Source: Ottowia oryzae
GTDB taxonomy: Bacteria; Pseudomonadota; Gammaproteobacteria; Burkholderiales; Burkholderiaceae_C
Assembly: GCF_003008535.1 (NCBI RefSeq)
Contig: NZ_CP027666.1
Span: 2,531,501-2,595,500, forward strand
Length of the DNA stretch: 64,000 bases
Direction of reading: 5' to 3'
This document shows positions 51,735-60,639 of the stretch, one piece after another. The position numbers and the translations under genes are program-made. Under the pieces are notes generated by a model that did no database searches, had not been told where the DNA came from, and worked only from the letters and a program-made list of their open reading frames with translations. Numbering within the stretch: position 1 is the first letter of the stretch; the number at the start of each line of letters is the position of its first letter.

Positions 51735-52678
51735 GCGGGGGCGTCCCCCTGCCCCGGCGCCGCGGATGGCACCAGCAAGCGCAGCGGCCGCGGCGCAGTG
51801 CGAAACACCAGCGGGGGCGGCATGCGCAGCACCTCGCCGTCCATCGCCACCTTGGCGCGGCGCGCGCCCTTGCGCGGCCGCACGACCAGTTCGTCAAAGG
51901 CAAAACTGTCCACGCCTTCCGCGCCGTCCAGCCGGCCCAGTGCCCCGCGCAGCAACAGCCACAGCGTGCGCGGGCCCGACAGGGGCTGCAGCGTGATGGC
52001 GGCCAGGCGCCCTTGTTCCACATCCGTGGCATGGCGCAGCCCCAACGCGGCCAGTTGCAGCGGGTTGTTGCCCACGAACAGCGTACGGGTGCGAATCACG
52101 CGGGTCTGGCCTTCAAAGCTCAGCTCCAGCGTCAGCACGCTGCGGCCGCGCAGCAATGTGCCAAGTCCCGACAGCAGGGCCACGACGCGGTGCCGGCCAA
52201 AGCGCCGCTTCGCCGCCTCGCGCTCCTCCAGCAGGCGCGGGTAAAGGCCTACGCTGGCGTTGACCAGGAACACACGCTCGCCCAACAACCCCACGGTGAT
52301 GGGTTGTTCGCGCGCCGTCAACAAGGCGGCCACGCTGTCGTCCAGATCGGCAGGCATGCCGTGCGTGCGGCCGAAGTAGTTGAACGTGCCCTGGGGCAAC
52401 ACGCCCATCAGCTGATCGGCGTTCCAGACCACTTGCGCCACGGCGTTCAGCGTGCCGTCGCCGCCGGCGGCGACCACGCAGCCGTGCGCTTCGCGGGCGG
52501 CGTGCACGGCGCGCACGGCGGTGCGGGTCAGGTCGTCGTTGCCGCGCACGGCGCGTATTTCGTGCGGCTGGCCCGCGGCGTTCAGAAGCTCATGCACGCG
52601 CGCCATGGCGCGGTCGCTGTCGGCAGAGCCGGAAGCGGCGTTGAAGACGATGAACAGGGGTGGCAAGGATGAAGCCAT
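51731..52678 (-). CDS. Diacylglycerol kinase family lipid kinase
   Basis: A 315-residue kinase of the DAGK_cat/YegS type. The ATP-binding signature GGDGTLNAVAQVV follows PPLFIVFNAASGSADSDRAM near the N-terminus, and PQGTFNYFGRTHGMPADLDDSV is the second nucleotide-binding block. It would phosphorylate a lipid such as diacylglycerol or sphingosine-like acceptors. The downstream metallophosphoesterase is coupled to it. Start is the ATG at 52678. Confidence 0.88.
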   Translation of the reverse strand: MASSLPPLFIVFNAASGSADSDRAMARVHELLNAAGQPHEIRAVRGNDDLTRTAVRAVHAAREAHGCVVAAGGDGTLNAVAQVVWNADQLMGVLPQGTFNYFGRTHGMPADLDDSVAALLTAREQPITVGLLGERVFLVNASVGLYPRLLEEREAAKRRFGRHRVVALLSGLGTLLRGRSVLTLELSFEGQTRVIRTRTLFVGNNPLQLAALGLRHATDVEQGRLAAITLQPLSGPRTLWLLLRGALGRLDGAEGVDSFAFDELVVRPRKGARRAKVAMDGEVLRMPPPLVFRTAPRPLRLLVPSAAPGQGDAPA

Positions 52679-52751
52679 CCAGCCACTTTAGCGGCTTGCC
52701 CGCGCCGGCCTTGTCGGTGGATGCCGTCAATTGACTGCAATGGCCTAATCA

Positions 52752-52814
52752 ATGCCATATGGGCCTCTAGCGCCCGCCCCACCAGCGCCGGCAGCTATCA
52801 ATATCAGAGCAATC
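52752..52814 (-). repeat. Interspersed repeat, copy 14
   Basis: Plus-strand text CCACCAGCGCCGGCAGCTAT then CAATATCAGAGC. It lies between the SDR gene and the lipid-kinase gene. Confidence 0.65.
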
Positions 52815-52922
52815 GCGCAGAATGGCGCGGCGGGCTTAGGGGCATCCATCCGAGGCGTTGCCGAAAGAAGGCGCGCTCCCACAACGCGCTCGCCCTCCCA
52901 CCCAAGCCAGCTACCCGCTGCT

Positions 52923-53828
52923 TCAGCTGCTGGCACGCAAAGCGGCGCGCAGGCCCTCGCCGATCTCTGGCCGCTCGGCAAACGGGTCGGGCGGATTGTG
53001 GATGGCCAAGATGGCGTCCATGCGCGATTGCACGTTGCCCAGCGCCTTGGGGTGGCTGAAGATGTAGAACTGGTCCGCCTCAATGGCGTCGAAGACCTTC
53101 TGCGCCACCTCGGGTGCGGTGACCTTGCCGCTGCTGACGGCCTTGCTCGTCTGCGCGTAGCTGATCTGCTGTGACGCGGTGAGCTGCTCGGCAGGCATGT
53201 CGTCGGGCCGGTTGCGCTCGCTGCGCGTGATGCCGGTGGCCACGAAGTACGGGCACAGCACGCTGGCGCTGATCTGGTGGGTGACCAGCTTCAGATCCTG
53301 GTAGAGCGTCTCGCTCAGCGCCACCACGGCGTGCTTGCTGACGTTGTAGATGCCCATGTTGGGCGGCGTCAGCAGCCCTGCCATGCTGGCGGTGTTGACG
53401 ATGTGCCCTTGGTAGGCGGGGTTGCGGCGCGCCTCGGCCAGCATCATCGGGGTGAAGGCGCGAACGCCGTTGATGACGCCCCACAGGTTGACGCCCAGCA
53501 CCCATTCCCAGTCTTTGACGGTGTTTTCCCAGATCAGGCCGCCCGCGCCCACGCCGGCGTTGTTGAAGACGAAGTGCGGCGCGCCAAACTCTTCATGCAC
53601 GTGCTTGGCCAGCAGGTCCATCACGGCCGGCTGGCTGACGTCCACGCGGCGCGACAGCGTCTTGGCGCCCAGCGCCTGGATCTCGGCCTCGGCGGCGGCC
53701 AGCGCGTCGGGCTGGATATCGACCAGCACCACGTTCATGCCCCGGCGCGCGGCGATGCGCGCGCACTCCAGCCCAAAGCCTGAGCCGGCGCCCGTCAGCA
53801 CGGCGGTCTTGCCCTTGAATTCTTTCAT
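52923..53828 (-). CDS. SDR-family oxidoreductase
   Basis: A 301-residue short-chain dehydrogenase with an extended C-terminus. The cofactor motif is TGAGSGFGLECARI (residues about 12-25), the NNAG motif is FNNAGVGAGG, and the catalytic set is the Ser of NTASMAG with YNVSK. The C-terminal 60 residues (EVAQKVFDAIEADQFYIFSHPKALGNVQSRMDAI) are typical of the clade often found with acyl-CoA dehydrogenases. It is the last gene of the minus-strand acyl-CoA block; AAGGAG precedes ATG 53828. Confidence 0.9.
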   Translation of the reverse strand: MKEFKGKTAVLTGAGSGFGLECARIAARRGMNVVLVDIQPDALAAAEAEIQALGAKTLSRRVDVSQPAVMDLLAKHVHEEFGAPHFVFNNAGVGAGGLIWENTVKDWEWVLGVNLWGVINGVRAFTPMMLAEARRNPAYQGHIVNTASMAGLLTPPNMGIYNVSKHAVVALSETLYQDLKLVTHQISASVLCPYFVATGITRSERNRPDDMPAEQLTASQQISYAQTSKAVSSGKVTAPEVAQKVFDAIEADQFYIFSHPKALGNVQSRMDAILAIHNPPDPFAERPEIGEGLRAALRASS

Positions 53829-53870
53829 CGCGTGTCTCCTTGATTCGTTTCGGTGCCCAGCGCGCCGGCG

Positions 53871-55517
53871 TCAGGCCGGGCGGGCGCGCTGCAGGATGGC
53901 GTGGGTGTCGGCGCCGGCGCCCAGCGTGCCAAACACGTCGTGGCGGGTGGTCAGGCGCGAATCGCAGAACGCGCCCACCACCGCCGCTGGCGCGGTTTGG
54001 GCCAGCAACGCACCCTGCACCGTCAGCGCCACATCGCGCGCCAGCGATCGGGCCGTGGTTTCGGTGGCCTGTACGTCCAGCAGCGTGGGCACGGCGTCGA
54101 TCATGCGGTCCAGCGCGGGATGCTGGCCGCGCGCGGGCGCCAGCTCCTGCATCAACGCGTCGGTCACGTCGCCCTTGCGCATGGCGCGCAGCACGTCCAG
54201 CGCCATGATGTTGCCCGCGCCCTCCCAGATGCTGTTGACCGGCATTTCGCGGTAGATGCGCGCCTGGATGCCCGCGCCGCCTTCTTCCACATAGCCGTTG
54301 CCGCCCAGGCATTCCATGGCTTCCTGCGCAAACAGGCTGCCGCGCTTGCAGATCCAGAACTTGGAGATGGGCGTGAGCACGCGCGAAAGCAGCTGTTCGC
54401 GCGCATCGTCTTGTTGGTCAAAAGACCTTGCAACGCGCATCGCTAGTGCGCAAGCCGCTTCGCTTTCAATAGCAAGATCGGCCAGCACGTTCTGCATCAG
54501 CGGCTGATCGGCCAGCAGCTTGCCGAAGGCCATGCGCTGGTCGGTGTGGTGAATCGCCTGGCTGAGCGCCTGGCGCATCAGGCCGCTGGTGCCCAGCGAG
54601 CAGTCGAGCCGCGTCATGGTGCCCATGGCCAGGATCTGCGGCACGCCGCGCCCTTCCTCGCCCACCAGCCAGGCGGTCGCACCGTCGAACTCGACTTCAG
54701 AGCTGGCATTGGCCTTGTTGCCCAGCTTGTCTTTCAGCCGCTGGATGCGCAGGCCATTGCGCGTGCCGTCCGGCAGGATGCGCGGCAGGAAGAAGCACGA
54801 CAGCCCGCCCGGCGCCTGCGCCAGCACCAGAAACGCATCGCACATGGGTGCCGAGAAGAACCACTTGTGGCCGGTGAGGCGGTAGCGCTCGCCCCAGTCG
54901 TCGCGCCCGTCGTGTGCCGCCTGGGTGGTGTTGGCGCGCACGTCCGAGCCGCCTTGCTTCTCGGTCATGCCCATGCCCATGGTCACGCCGGGCTTGTCGC
55001 GCCAGACTTTCAGCACCGGGTCGTACGCGCGCGCCTCCAGCTTGGGCGCCCAGTCGCGGTGGATGGCCGGGTTGTCGCGCAGCGCGGGCGCCACGGCGTA
55101 GGTCATCGAGATGGGGCACAGGATGGCCGGCTCGAGTTCGGTGAACATCATGAAGGCCGCCGCGCGCTGCACGTGCGCATGGCCGCTGCCCTGCTCGGCG
55201 GCGGCGTACGGCGTGCCGTGCAGCCCGGCTTCGGTGGCTCCACGCATCAGCGCGTGGTAGCCGGGGTGAAACTCCACCTCATCGATGCGGTGGCCGTAGC
55301 GGTCATGGGTGCGCAGCTGCGGCAGGTGCGCGTTGGCCAGGCGCGCCTCGTTTTGCATGGTGGCGCTGCCAGCCAACGCGCCCACCGCCTTCAGGCGTGC
55401 CAGATCGGCACCCCGCGCGTTGAAGCGCACCGCGTCTTGCAGGGGCCGGTTGGTGTTGAACAGATTGATGTCCGCCAGTGGCAGCGGCTGGTTGAAAACC
55501 TCGTGCGTTGCACCCAT
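53871..55517 (-). CDS. AidB-like acyl-CoA dehydrogenase
   Basis: A 548-residue flavoprotein of the AidB subfamily. The N-terminus FNQPLPLADINLFNTNRPLQDAV is diagnostic, as are MTEKQGGSDVRANTTQA and the substrate-base region ECLGGNGYVEEG followed by RIYREMPVNSIWEGAGNIMALDVLRAM. E. coli AidB helps limit alkylation damage; catabolic homologues act on branched-chain acyl-CoAs. ATG 55517 is seven bases from AGGAG; an ATG at 55523 is also in frame. Residues about 346-360 are encoded by an interspersed repeat in frame. Confidence 0.9.
   Translation of the reverse strand: MGATHEVFNQPLPLADINLFNTNRPLQDAVRFNARGADLARLKAVGALAGSATMQNEARLANAHLPQLRTHDRYGHRIDEVEFHPGYHALMRGATEAGLHGTPYAAAEQGSGHAHVQRAAAFMMFTELEPAILCPISMTYAVAPALRDNPAIHRDWAPKLEARAYDPVLKVWRDKPGVTMGMGMTEKQGGSDVRANTTQAAHDGRDDWGERYRLTGHKWFFSAPMCDAFLVLAQAPGGLSCFFLPRILPDGTRNGLRIQRLKDKLGNKANASSEVEFDGATAWLVGEEGRGVPQILAMGTMTRLDCSLGTSGLMRQALSQAIHHTDQRMAFGKLLADQPLMQNVLADLAIESEAACALAMRVARSFDQQDDAREQLLSRVLTPISKFWICKRGSLFAQEAMECLGGNGYVEEGGAGIQARIYREMPVNSIWEGAGNIMALDVLRAMRKGDVTDALMQELAPARGQHPALDRMIDAVPTLLDVQATETTARSLARDVALTVQGALLAQTAPAAVVGAFCDSRLTTRHDVFGTLGAGADTHAILQRARPA
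54436..54480 (-). repeat. Interspersed repeat, copy 15, inside the AidB-like gene
   Basis: Plus-strand text TAGTGCGCAAGCCGCTTCGC then TTTCAATAGCAAGA. It is in frame with the acyl-CoA dehydrogenase (segment around IESEAACALAMR). Confidence 0.5.
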
Positions 55518-55532
55518 TGCCATCTCCTGATG

Positions 55533-56549
55533 TCAGATCAGTTTGACCAACTGCTTGCCGAAATTCTTGCCCTTGAGCAAGCCCAGAAATGCCTCGGGCG
55601 CGGCCTGCAGCCCCTGCGCCACCGACTCGCGCGGCTTGAGCTTGCCCTGCGCCACCAGCGTGCCCAGCTCTTTCAGCGCCTCGGGCCAGACTTCCACGTG
55701 CTCGGAGACGATAAAGCCTTCAATAGTCAGGCGGTTGATCAGGATCAACGTGGGGTTCTGCAGCGGCAGGGGCGCGCCGTCGTAGCCCGCGATCATTCCG
55801 CACACAGCAATGCGCGCGAAGGCGTTGGTGCGCAGCAGCACGGCGTCGAGGATGTATCCGCCCACGTTCTCGAAATAGCCGTCGATGCCGTCCGGGCAGG
55901 CTTCCTTGAGCGCCTTGGACATGCTTTTCACGTCGCCGTGCACGCGGTAGTCGATGCAGGCATCGAAGTGCAGCTCTTCGACCGCGTAGCGGCATTTCTC
56001 AGGCCCGCCAGCGATGCCCACCACGCGGCAACCGCGCGCCTTGGCCAGCGCGGCGTAGGTGCTGCCCACCGCGCCACTCGCGGCACTCACCACCACCGTG
56101 CTGCCCGGCTTGGGGTTGATGATCTTGACCAAGCCGTACCACGCCGTCACGCCGGGCATGCCAACGGCGCCCAGGTAGTACGACAGCGGCACGTGCGTGG
56201 TGTCCACCTTGCGCAGCATGCCGGGCGCATCGGCGTCCACCACGCTGTATTCCTGCCAGCCGCCCATGCCGACGACCTGGTCGCCCGGCTTGAACTTGGG
56301 GCTGCGCGACTCGACCACTTCGCCCACGGTGCCGCCAATCATCACTTCGCCCAGCGCCTGGCTGGCCGCATAGCTCTTGCTTTCGTTCATGCGCCCGCGC
56401 ATGTACGGGTCCAGGCTAAGGTAGTGGTGGCGCACCAGCACCTGCCCGTCGGCCAGCGCCGGCGTTTCAGAGGTGACGAGTTTGAAGTTGGACGTGGTCG
56501 CCTCGCCATCGGGGCGGTTGTCCAGAACGATTTGTCGGTTGGTGGCCAT
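55533..56549 (-). CDS. NADPH-dependent oxidoreductase, zinc-free MDR type
   Basis: A 338-residue medium-chain dehydrogenase/reductase of the CurA/PTGR type. The opening NRQIVLDNRPDGEATTSNFKL and HYLSLDPYMRGRMN are diagnostic; the Rossmann motif is VSAASGAVGSTYAALAKARGCRVVGIAGG, and the C-terminus VEVWPEALKELGTLVAQGKLKPRESVAQGL is standard. Family members reduce activated double bonds such as curcumin or enals using NADPH. ATG 56549 has AAAGGAG upstream; the in-frame extension further upstream is repeat-derived. Confidence 0.9.
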   Translation of the reverse strand: MATNRQIVLDNRPDGEATTSNFKLVTSETPALADGQVLVRHHYLSLDPYMRGRMNESKSYAASQALGEVMIGGTVGEVVESRSPKFKPGDQVVGMGGWQEYSVVDADAPGMLRKVDTTHVPLSYYLGAVGMPGVTAWYGLVKIINPKPGSTVVVSAASGAVGSTYAALAKARGCRVVGIAGGPEKCRYAVEELHFDACIDYRVHGDVKSMSKALKEACPDGIDGYFENVGGYILDAVLLRTNAFARIAVCGMIAGYDGAPLPLQNPTLILINRLTIEGFIVSEHVEVWPEALKELGTLVAQGKLKPRESVAQGLQAAPEAFLGLLKGKNFGKQLVKLI

Positions 56550-56558
56550 GGTTGCTCC

Positions 56559-56618
56559 TTTGCTCTGAATTAAATAGCTGCTTGCGCAGTTGTAGCGGGC
56601 GCTAGAGCGCTTTTCCGC
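56559..56618 (+). repeat. Interspersed repeat, copy 16
   Basis: Reads TTTGCTCTGAATTAAATAGC then TGCTTGCGCAGTTG and GCGCTAGAGCGC. It lies just upstream of the MDR oxidoreductase start. Confidence 0.7.
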
Positions 56619-56635
56619 TTGAAATACGGGCATGG

Positions 56636-57073
56636 TCAGTCGGTGGATATCCGCCCTGCCCCGCCTTGTTGCGCTGCCCTGCTCGGCACGTACTTGAAGG
56701 TGCCGGTGGCGTGCGCGCACAGTTGGCCTTGCGCGTCCAGCACCGAACCTTCGACAAACGCCATCGACCGCGTGCGGTGCAGCAGCTTGCCGTGGGCGAC
56801 CAGCGCATGCGCCTCGTCGGCCGGTGCGGGGCGCACGAAGCTGGTCTTCATCTCGATCGTGACCACGCCCATGCTCGGGTCCACGCTGCGCGCGGCCGTG
56901 GCCAGGGCCACGTCCAGCAGCGTCATCACCACGCCGCCGTGCACCACGCCGTGCGAATTGCGGTGCTCAGGCCGCGGCAGCAGGTGCAACGTGGCTTCGC
57001 CCCCGTCGAAACGCTCCAGCGTCATGCCCAGGTGGTCGACAAAAGGGATGACCACCCCGAAATCAAGGCTCAT
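56636..57073 (-). CDS. PaaI-type acyl-CoA thioesterase
   Basis: A 145-residue hotdog-fold thioesterase. The catalytic-loop motif NSHGVVHGGVVMTLLDVALATAA has the Gly-Gly and Asp of the PaaI family, and VTIEMKTSFVRPAPADE is the next strand pair. Such enzymes remove acyl or aryl groups from dead-end CoA esters. It lies between the MDR oxidoreductase and an SDR gene, all on one strand, and probably serves the same acyl-CoA pathway. Confidence 0.88.
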   Translation of the reverse strand: MSLDFGVVIPFVDHLGMTLERFDGGEATLHLLPRPEHRNSHGVVHGGVVMTLLDVALATAARSVDPSMGVVTIEMKTSFVRPAPADEAHALVAHGKLLHRTRSMAFVEGSVLDAQGQLCAHATGTFKYVPSRAAQQGGAGRISTD

Positions 57074-57155
57074 GCCCGTCCCCCGGTGACAGCGCGGCGC
57101 GCTGCGACCGCCGTGCGGCGCGCAACCCCTGGGCGCATTGGCGGCACCGCGGCCA

Positions 57156-57947
57156 TCAACCGCCCGTGATCACGCTGACGCCGCCGTCCACCGCCAGCCA
57201 TTGGCCGGTGATGTGCTTGCCCGCATCGCTGGCAAACAGCAGCGTGGTGCCTTTCAAATCTTCGTCGTCGCCCAGGCGCAGCAGCGGCGCTTGCGAGGCC
57301 ATCTTCTCTTCGCCCAGCTGTTCCAGCGTGCCGCGCGTCATCTTGCTCGGGAAGAAGCCCGGGCAGATGGCGTTGACGGTGATGCCGTGCTCGCCCCATT
57401 CGCACGCCAATGCACGAGTGAAGTTGATCACAGCGCCCTTGGATGTGTTGTAGGCAATCGTTTCCATGCCGCGCGGGTTGCCGCCCAGCCCGGCGATGCT
57501 GGCGATGTTGATGATGCGGCCCTGCCGGCGCGGGATCATGCTTTTCTTGGCCAGGCGCTGGCTCAGCAGGAAATAGCCCCGCACGTTCAGGTTCATCACC
57601 TTGTCCCACGCTTCAAGGGGGTGGTCTTCGGCCGGCGCGCCCCAGGCAGCGCCTGCGTTGTTGACCAAAATGTCCACGTCGCCCATGCGTTCGAGGGTTT
57701 CGTCGGCCAGGCGGTGGATGTCGGCTTCCTTGGCCGCGTCGGCGGCGATCCATCGGGCGTCGATGCCGGCCGCCTGCAGCTCGGCCATCGCGCTTTCCAG
57801 CTCGTCTTCCTTGCGTGCGCTCAGCATGACGCGCGCGCCCGCCTCGCCCAGCGCGTGGGCCATTTGCAAGCCCAGCCCGCGCGAACCGCCGGTGATCAGG
57901 GCGTTCTTGCCCTTGAGGTCAAACAGTTGTTGGATGCTGCGTGTCAT
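57156..57947 (-). CDS. SDR-family dehydrogenase, 3-hydroxyacyl type possible
   Basis: A 263-residue classical SDR. Cofactor motif TGGSRGLGLQMA (near residue 20), NNAGAAWG, the Ser of NIASIAG, YNTSKGAVINFTRALA with the catalytic Tyr and Lys, and a C-terminus GQWLAVDGGVSVITGG. Compared with gluconate 5-dehydrogenase-like SDRs it is normal in length. Placed among acyl-CoA genes, it could act on a 3-hydroxyacyl substrate. GAGGAGACC precedes ATG 57947. Confidence 0.9.
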   Translation of the reverse strand: MTRSIQQLFDLKGKNALITGGSRGLGLQMAHALGEAGARVMLSARKEDELESAMAELQAAGIDARWIAADAAKEADIHRLADETLERMGDVDILVNNAGAAWGAPAEDHPLEAWDKVMNLNVRGYFLLSQRLAKKSMIPRRQGRIINIASIAGLGGNPRGMETIAYNTSKGAVINFTRALACEWGEHGITVNAICPGFFPSKMTRGTLEQLGEEKMASQAPLLRLGDDEDLKGTTLLFASDAGKHITGQWLAVDGGVSVITGG

Positions 57948-57987
57948 AGGTCTCCTCGGTCAATCTGGGTTCAGGGGACGCGGTTGC

Positions 57988-59811
57988 TCAAAACGCGTCC
58001 ACCGGCAGTTCGGCGCAGGTCATGTCGCGCTGCTCCACCACGCGCAGCCAGGGCTCTGCCTTGGGCAACTCATAGTGAAAGAAATAGGTGGTGGCGCCCG
58101 CCACACCTGCGGCAAGCGCTGCGTTTTCAATAGCAACGGCTTTCAGCGACAGATCCAGCCAGGTCCACGCCAGCACCATGTGGCCAAAGGCCTGCATGTA
58201 CGGCACGGCGTTGGCCAGGGCCTGCGCGGGTTCACCCGTGGCCCAGGCGGCCTTGGTGACGCCGCCCACGCGCTCCAGCACCTGCGCCAGCGCGTTGGCG
58301 TGCGCGGCCAGTTCGGGCCGCTGCAGCGCCTGCTCGATGGTGGCGTTGATGCGCCCGGCCAGCAGCTTCAGGCCGCGCCCGCCTTCCATGAGCACCTTGC
58401 GGCCCAGCAGGTCCATCGCCTGGATGCCGTGCGTGCCTTCGTGGATCATGTTCAGGCGGTTGTCGCGCCAGTACTGCTCCACCGGAAAGTCGCGCGTGTA
58501 GCCGTAGCCGCCGTGGATCTGAATCGCCAGGCTGTTGGCCTCCAGGCAGTTCTCGCTGGGCCAGCTTTTGGCGATGGGCGTCAGCACTTCCAGTAGCAGG
58601 CGCGCTTCGTCGGCAGCGGCCGCATCCGCGGTGTGCTGCTCATCGACCAGCCGCGCGCAGTACAGCAGCAGCGCCAAAGAACCTTCACAGTAGCTTTTCT
58701 GCGCCAGCAGCATGCGGCGGATGTCGGCGTGTTCGATCAGCGGCACGGGCGGCGCAGCGGGGTCTTTGCCGGCGGGGCCGACCGGGCGGCCCTGGGTGCG
58801 GGTCTTGGCGTAGTCCAGCGAAGCTTCGTAGCCCGCCATGCCCAGCATGGTGGCCGCCATGCCGATGCCGATGCGCGCCTCGTTCATCATGTGGAACATG
58901 CACTTCAGGCCCTCGCCCGGCTGGCCAACGAGGTAGCCCACGGCGCCCGCTTGCCCCCCCACCGGGAACTGGCCTTCGCCAAAATTCAGCAGCGTGTTGG
59001 TGGTGCCGCGCCAGCCCACCTTGTGGTTCAGCCCGGCCAATGCCACGTCGTTGCGCACGCCGGTCAGCTGCCCTTGCGTGTCGACCAGCTTCTTGGGCAC
59101 GATGAAGAGCGAAATGCCCTTCACGCCGGGCACCAGCTTGCCGTCGGCACCGGGAATCTTGGCCAGCACCAAATGAACGATGTTCTCGGTCATCTCGTGC
59201 TCGCCGGACGAGATCCACATCTTGTTGCCCTTAAGGCGGTAACGCGGGCCCAGCGGGTCGTCAGCGGATTCCAGCACGGCGCGTGTGGCGATGTCCGATA
59301 GCGAAGACCCGGCCTGCGGCTCGCTCAGGCACATGGTGCCGGCCCAGCGGCCGTTGAATTCGTTGGCGGCGAAGACCTGCTTTTGCAGATCGGTGCCGTG
59401 CGCCATCAGCAGGTTGGCGTTGCCCACGGTGAGAAGGTTGGCGCCGATGCTGATGGATGCCTTGCCAAAGAAGGCATTGGCGGTAGCTTCGACCAGGTAA
59501 GGCAGCTGCATGCCACCGTGTTCGTAGTCTTGCGCGGCGGCCAGCATGCCGGATTCGGCGTACGCCTCGCGCGCGCGGTAGGTGGCTTGCGGCAACACCA
59601 CACGCAGGCTGCCATCGGCGTTCGCTTCGGTGCGCGGCTCTTCGGTGTCGACCAGGCGATTGAACGGCGCGTATTTCTCACGAGCGATTCGCTCGCAGGT
59701 GTCCAGCACCGCGTCAAAGGTTTCCCGTGAATGCTCGGCAAACCGGGGGCGCTGGGTCAGGCTTTCGGCGTTCAGCCAGTCGTTAAGCAGGAAATCAAGA
59801 AAGGGGCGCAT
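57988..59811 (-). CDS. Large acyl-CoA dehydrogenase, DmdC-like
   Basis: A 607-residue flavoprotein of the long ACAD class with a C-terminal extension, like 3-methylmercaptopropionyl-CoA dehydrogenase DmdC and FadE-type relatives. Motifs are MCLSEPQAGSSLSDIATRA, MWISSGEHEMTENIVHLVLAK, GGYGYTRDFPVEQYWRDNRLNMIHEGTHGIQAMDLLGRK. The catalytic base Glu is expected within IHEGTHG. No dimethylsulfoniopropionate genes are near, so a general acyl-CoA role is more likely. Residues about 558-573 come from an in-frame interspersed repeat. Confidence 0.9.
   Translation of the reverse strand: MRPFLDFLLNDWLNAESLTQRPRFAEHSRETFDAVLDTCERIAREKYAPFNRLVDTEEPRTEANADGSLRVVLPQATYRAREAYAESGMLAAAQDYEHGGMQLPYLVEATANAFFGKASISIGANLLTVGNANLLMAHGTDLQKQVFAANEFNGRWAGTMCLSEPQAGSSLSDIATRAVLESADDPLGPRYRLKGNKMWISSGEHEMTENIVHLVLAKIPGADGKLVPGVKGISLFIVPKKLVDTQGQLTGVRNDVALAGLNHKVGWRGTTNTLLNFGEGQFPVGGQAGAVGYLVGQPGEGLKCMFHMMNEARIGIGMAATMLGMAGYEASLDYAKTRTQGRPVGPAGKDPAAPPVPLIEHADIRRMLLAQKSYCEGSLALLLYCARLVDEQHTADAAAADEARLLLEVLTPIAKSWPSENCLEANSLAIQIHGGYGYTRDFPVEQYWRDNRLNMIHEGTHGIQAMDLLGRKVLMEGGRGLKLLAGRINATIEQALQRPELAAHANALAQVLERVGGVTKAAWATGEPAQALANAVPYMQAFGHMVLAWTWLDLSLKAVAIENAALAAGVAGATTYFFHYELPKAEPWLRVVEQRDMTCAELPVDAF
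58092..58138 (-). repeat. Interspersed repeat, copy 17, inside the DmdC-like gene
   Basis: Plus-strand text GGCAAGCGCTGCGTTTTCAA then TAGCAACGG. It encodes AVAIENAALAAGVAGA in frame in the acyl-CoA dehydrogenase. Confidence 0.5.
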
Positions 59812-59894
59812 GGGTCTTCATCGGATGTCGCTTGGCGAAGCACACTTTAGCGGCAAGCCGCGCGCGCCACTGCCGCGAAGATGACATCCGGCGC

Positions 59895-59942
59895 CCTGTC
59901 TGGCGCCCCAAAAAAGGCCTCATCCCGCCGCGCGGGCGGGCG
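59895..59942 (-). terminator. Possible termination region, minus strand
   Basis: Reading the minus strand, a CCCGCC-GGCGGG hairpin is followed nine bases later by TTTTTT, and then a GGCGCC-loop-GGCGCC hairpin. The layout is not canonical but may stop transcription from the small secreted-protein gene. Confidence 0.3.
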
Positions 59943-59971
59943 AAGCGGTCTTGGCGCCGATCGGGCGCAGA

Positions 59972-60454
59972 TCAGGGCGCGGTCAACTCAATGTCTCGAA
60001 AGCACCAGTTCTGAACGTCCGAGTCGGCGTTGGGCTGGCAGTCGTTTTCGCCCAGTTGCAGGCGGGTGGCGCCTTTGGGCAGCCGGGGAAAGGTCAGGCG
60101 CAGTGTTTTTTGCTTGCCTGGCCGAACGGTGTCGCGCCTCACGCTGCAATCGGAAACGCCGCTGAACGCCGTCTGCTGCAGCACATCACCCGTGTCCAGC
60201 GCCCGCAGCGTGAACGCGTCGGCCGCGCCTGCTGGATGCACGCACACGCCCACATCGTCGTCGCTGGTGTTCTTCAACAGCAGCGTGATGCGCGTTTCCT
60301 TCGCCAGCACCGCAATCGTTTGCAGCACGGTGTCCGGGTCATCGTCCATGGGCAGGTTGAGCTTGTACGTCTGGGCGTGGGCTGCGCCGGCGGCAGCCAG
60401 GCACATCGCGGCGCAGGCGGCGCGCAGCGATAGTTTTTTCTTGTGCGAAATCAT
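59972..60454 (-). CDS. Small exported protein of unknown function
   Basis: A 160-residue protein with a signal peptide (residues 1-28, cleavage after AHA). The mature domain looks beta-rich, with LLKNTSDDDVGVCVHPAG, DCSVRRDTVRPGKQKTLRL and a C-terminal CQPNADSDVQNWCFRDIEL; four Cys suggest two disulfides. I recognise no family. It has a good ribosome site (GAGGGAGAG) before ATG 60454. It lies between a thiolase and an acyl-CoA dehydrogenase gene, but nothing links it to lipid metabolism. Confidence 0.75.
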   Translation of the reverse strand: MISHKKKLSLRAACAAMCLAAAGAAHAQTYKLNLPMDDDPDTVLQTIAVLAKETRITLLLKNTSDDDVGVCVHPAGAADAFTLRALDTGDVLQQTAFSGVSDCSVRRDTVRPGKQKTLRLTFPRLPKGATRLQLGENDCQPNADSDVQNWCFRDIELTAP

Positions 60455-60570
60455 GGGCTCTCCCTCTCTTGGTTCTGATCAATGGTCGACGCGGATCATC
60501 GCACCGTTCTATTGGGTCCCCTGGGCCTCTGGGGCTGCCAGCGCAACTGCGGGAAGCTCCCAGAAACAAC

Positions 60571-60605
60571 GCGCCCCGCCAGGGCGCAAGGCCTTGGCGG
60601 GGCGC
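60571..60605 (-). terminator. Strong hairpin after the thiolase gene
   Basis: GCGCCCCGCCA pairs with TTGGCGGGGCGC across a 12-base loop, 35-70 bases after the thiolase stop on the minus strand; GTTGTTTC follows. Probable terminator of the fadJ-like-thiolase pair. Confidence 0.6.
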
Positions 60606-60639
60606 GCATGCCGTGGGCACGCGGGCGATACGCTTGCGC

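Noticed and set aside
54546..56573. Plus-strand open frame of about 675 codons
   Set aside because: It is antisense to the AidB-like and MDR genes, with His/Arg/Gln-rich translation.
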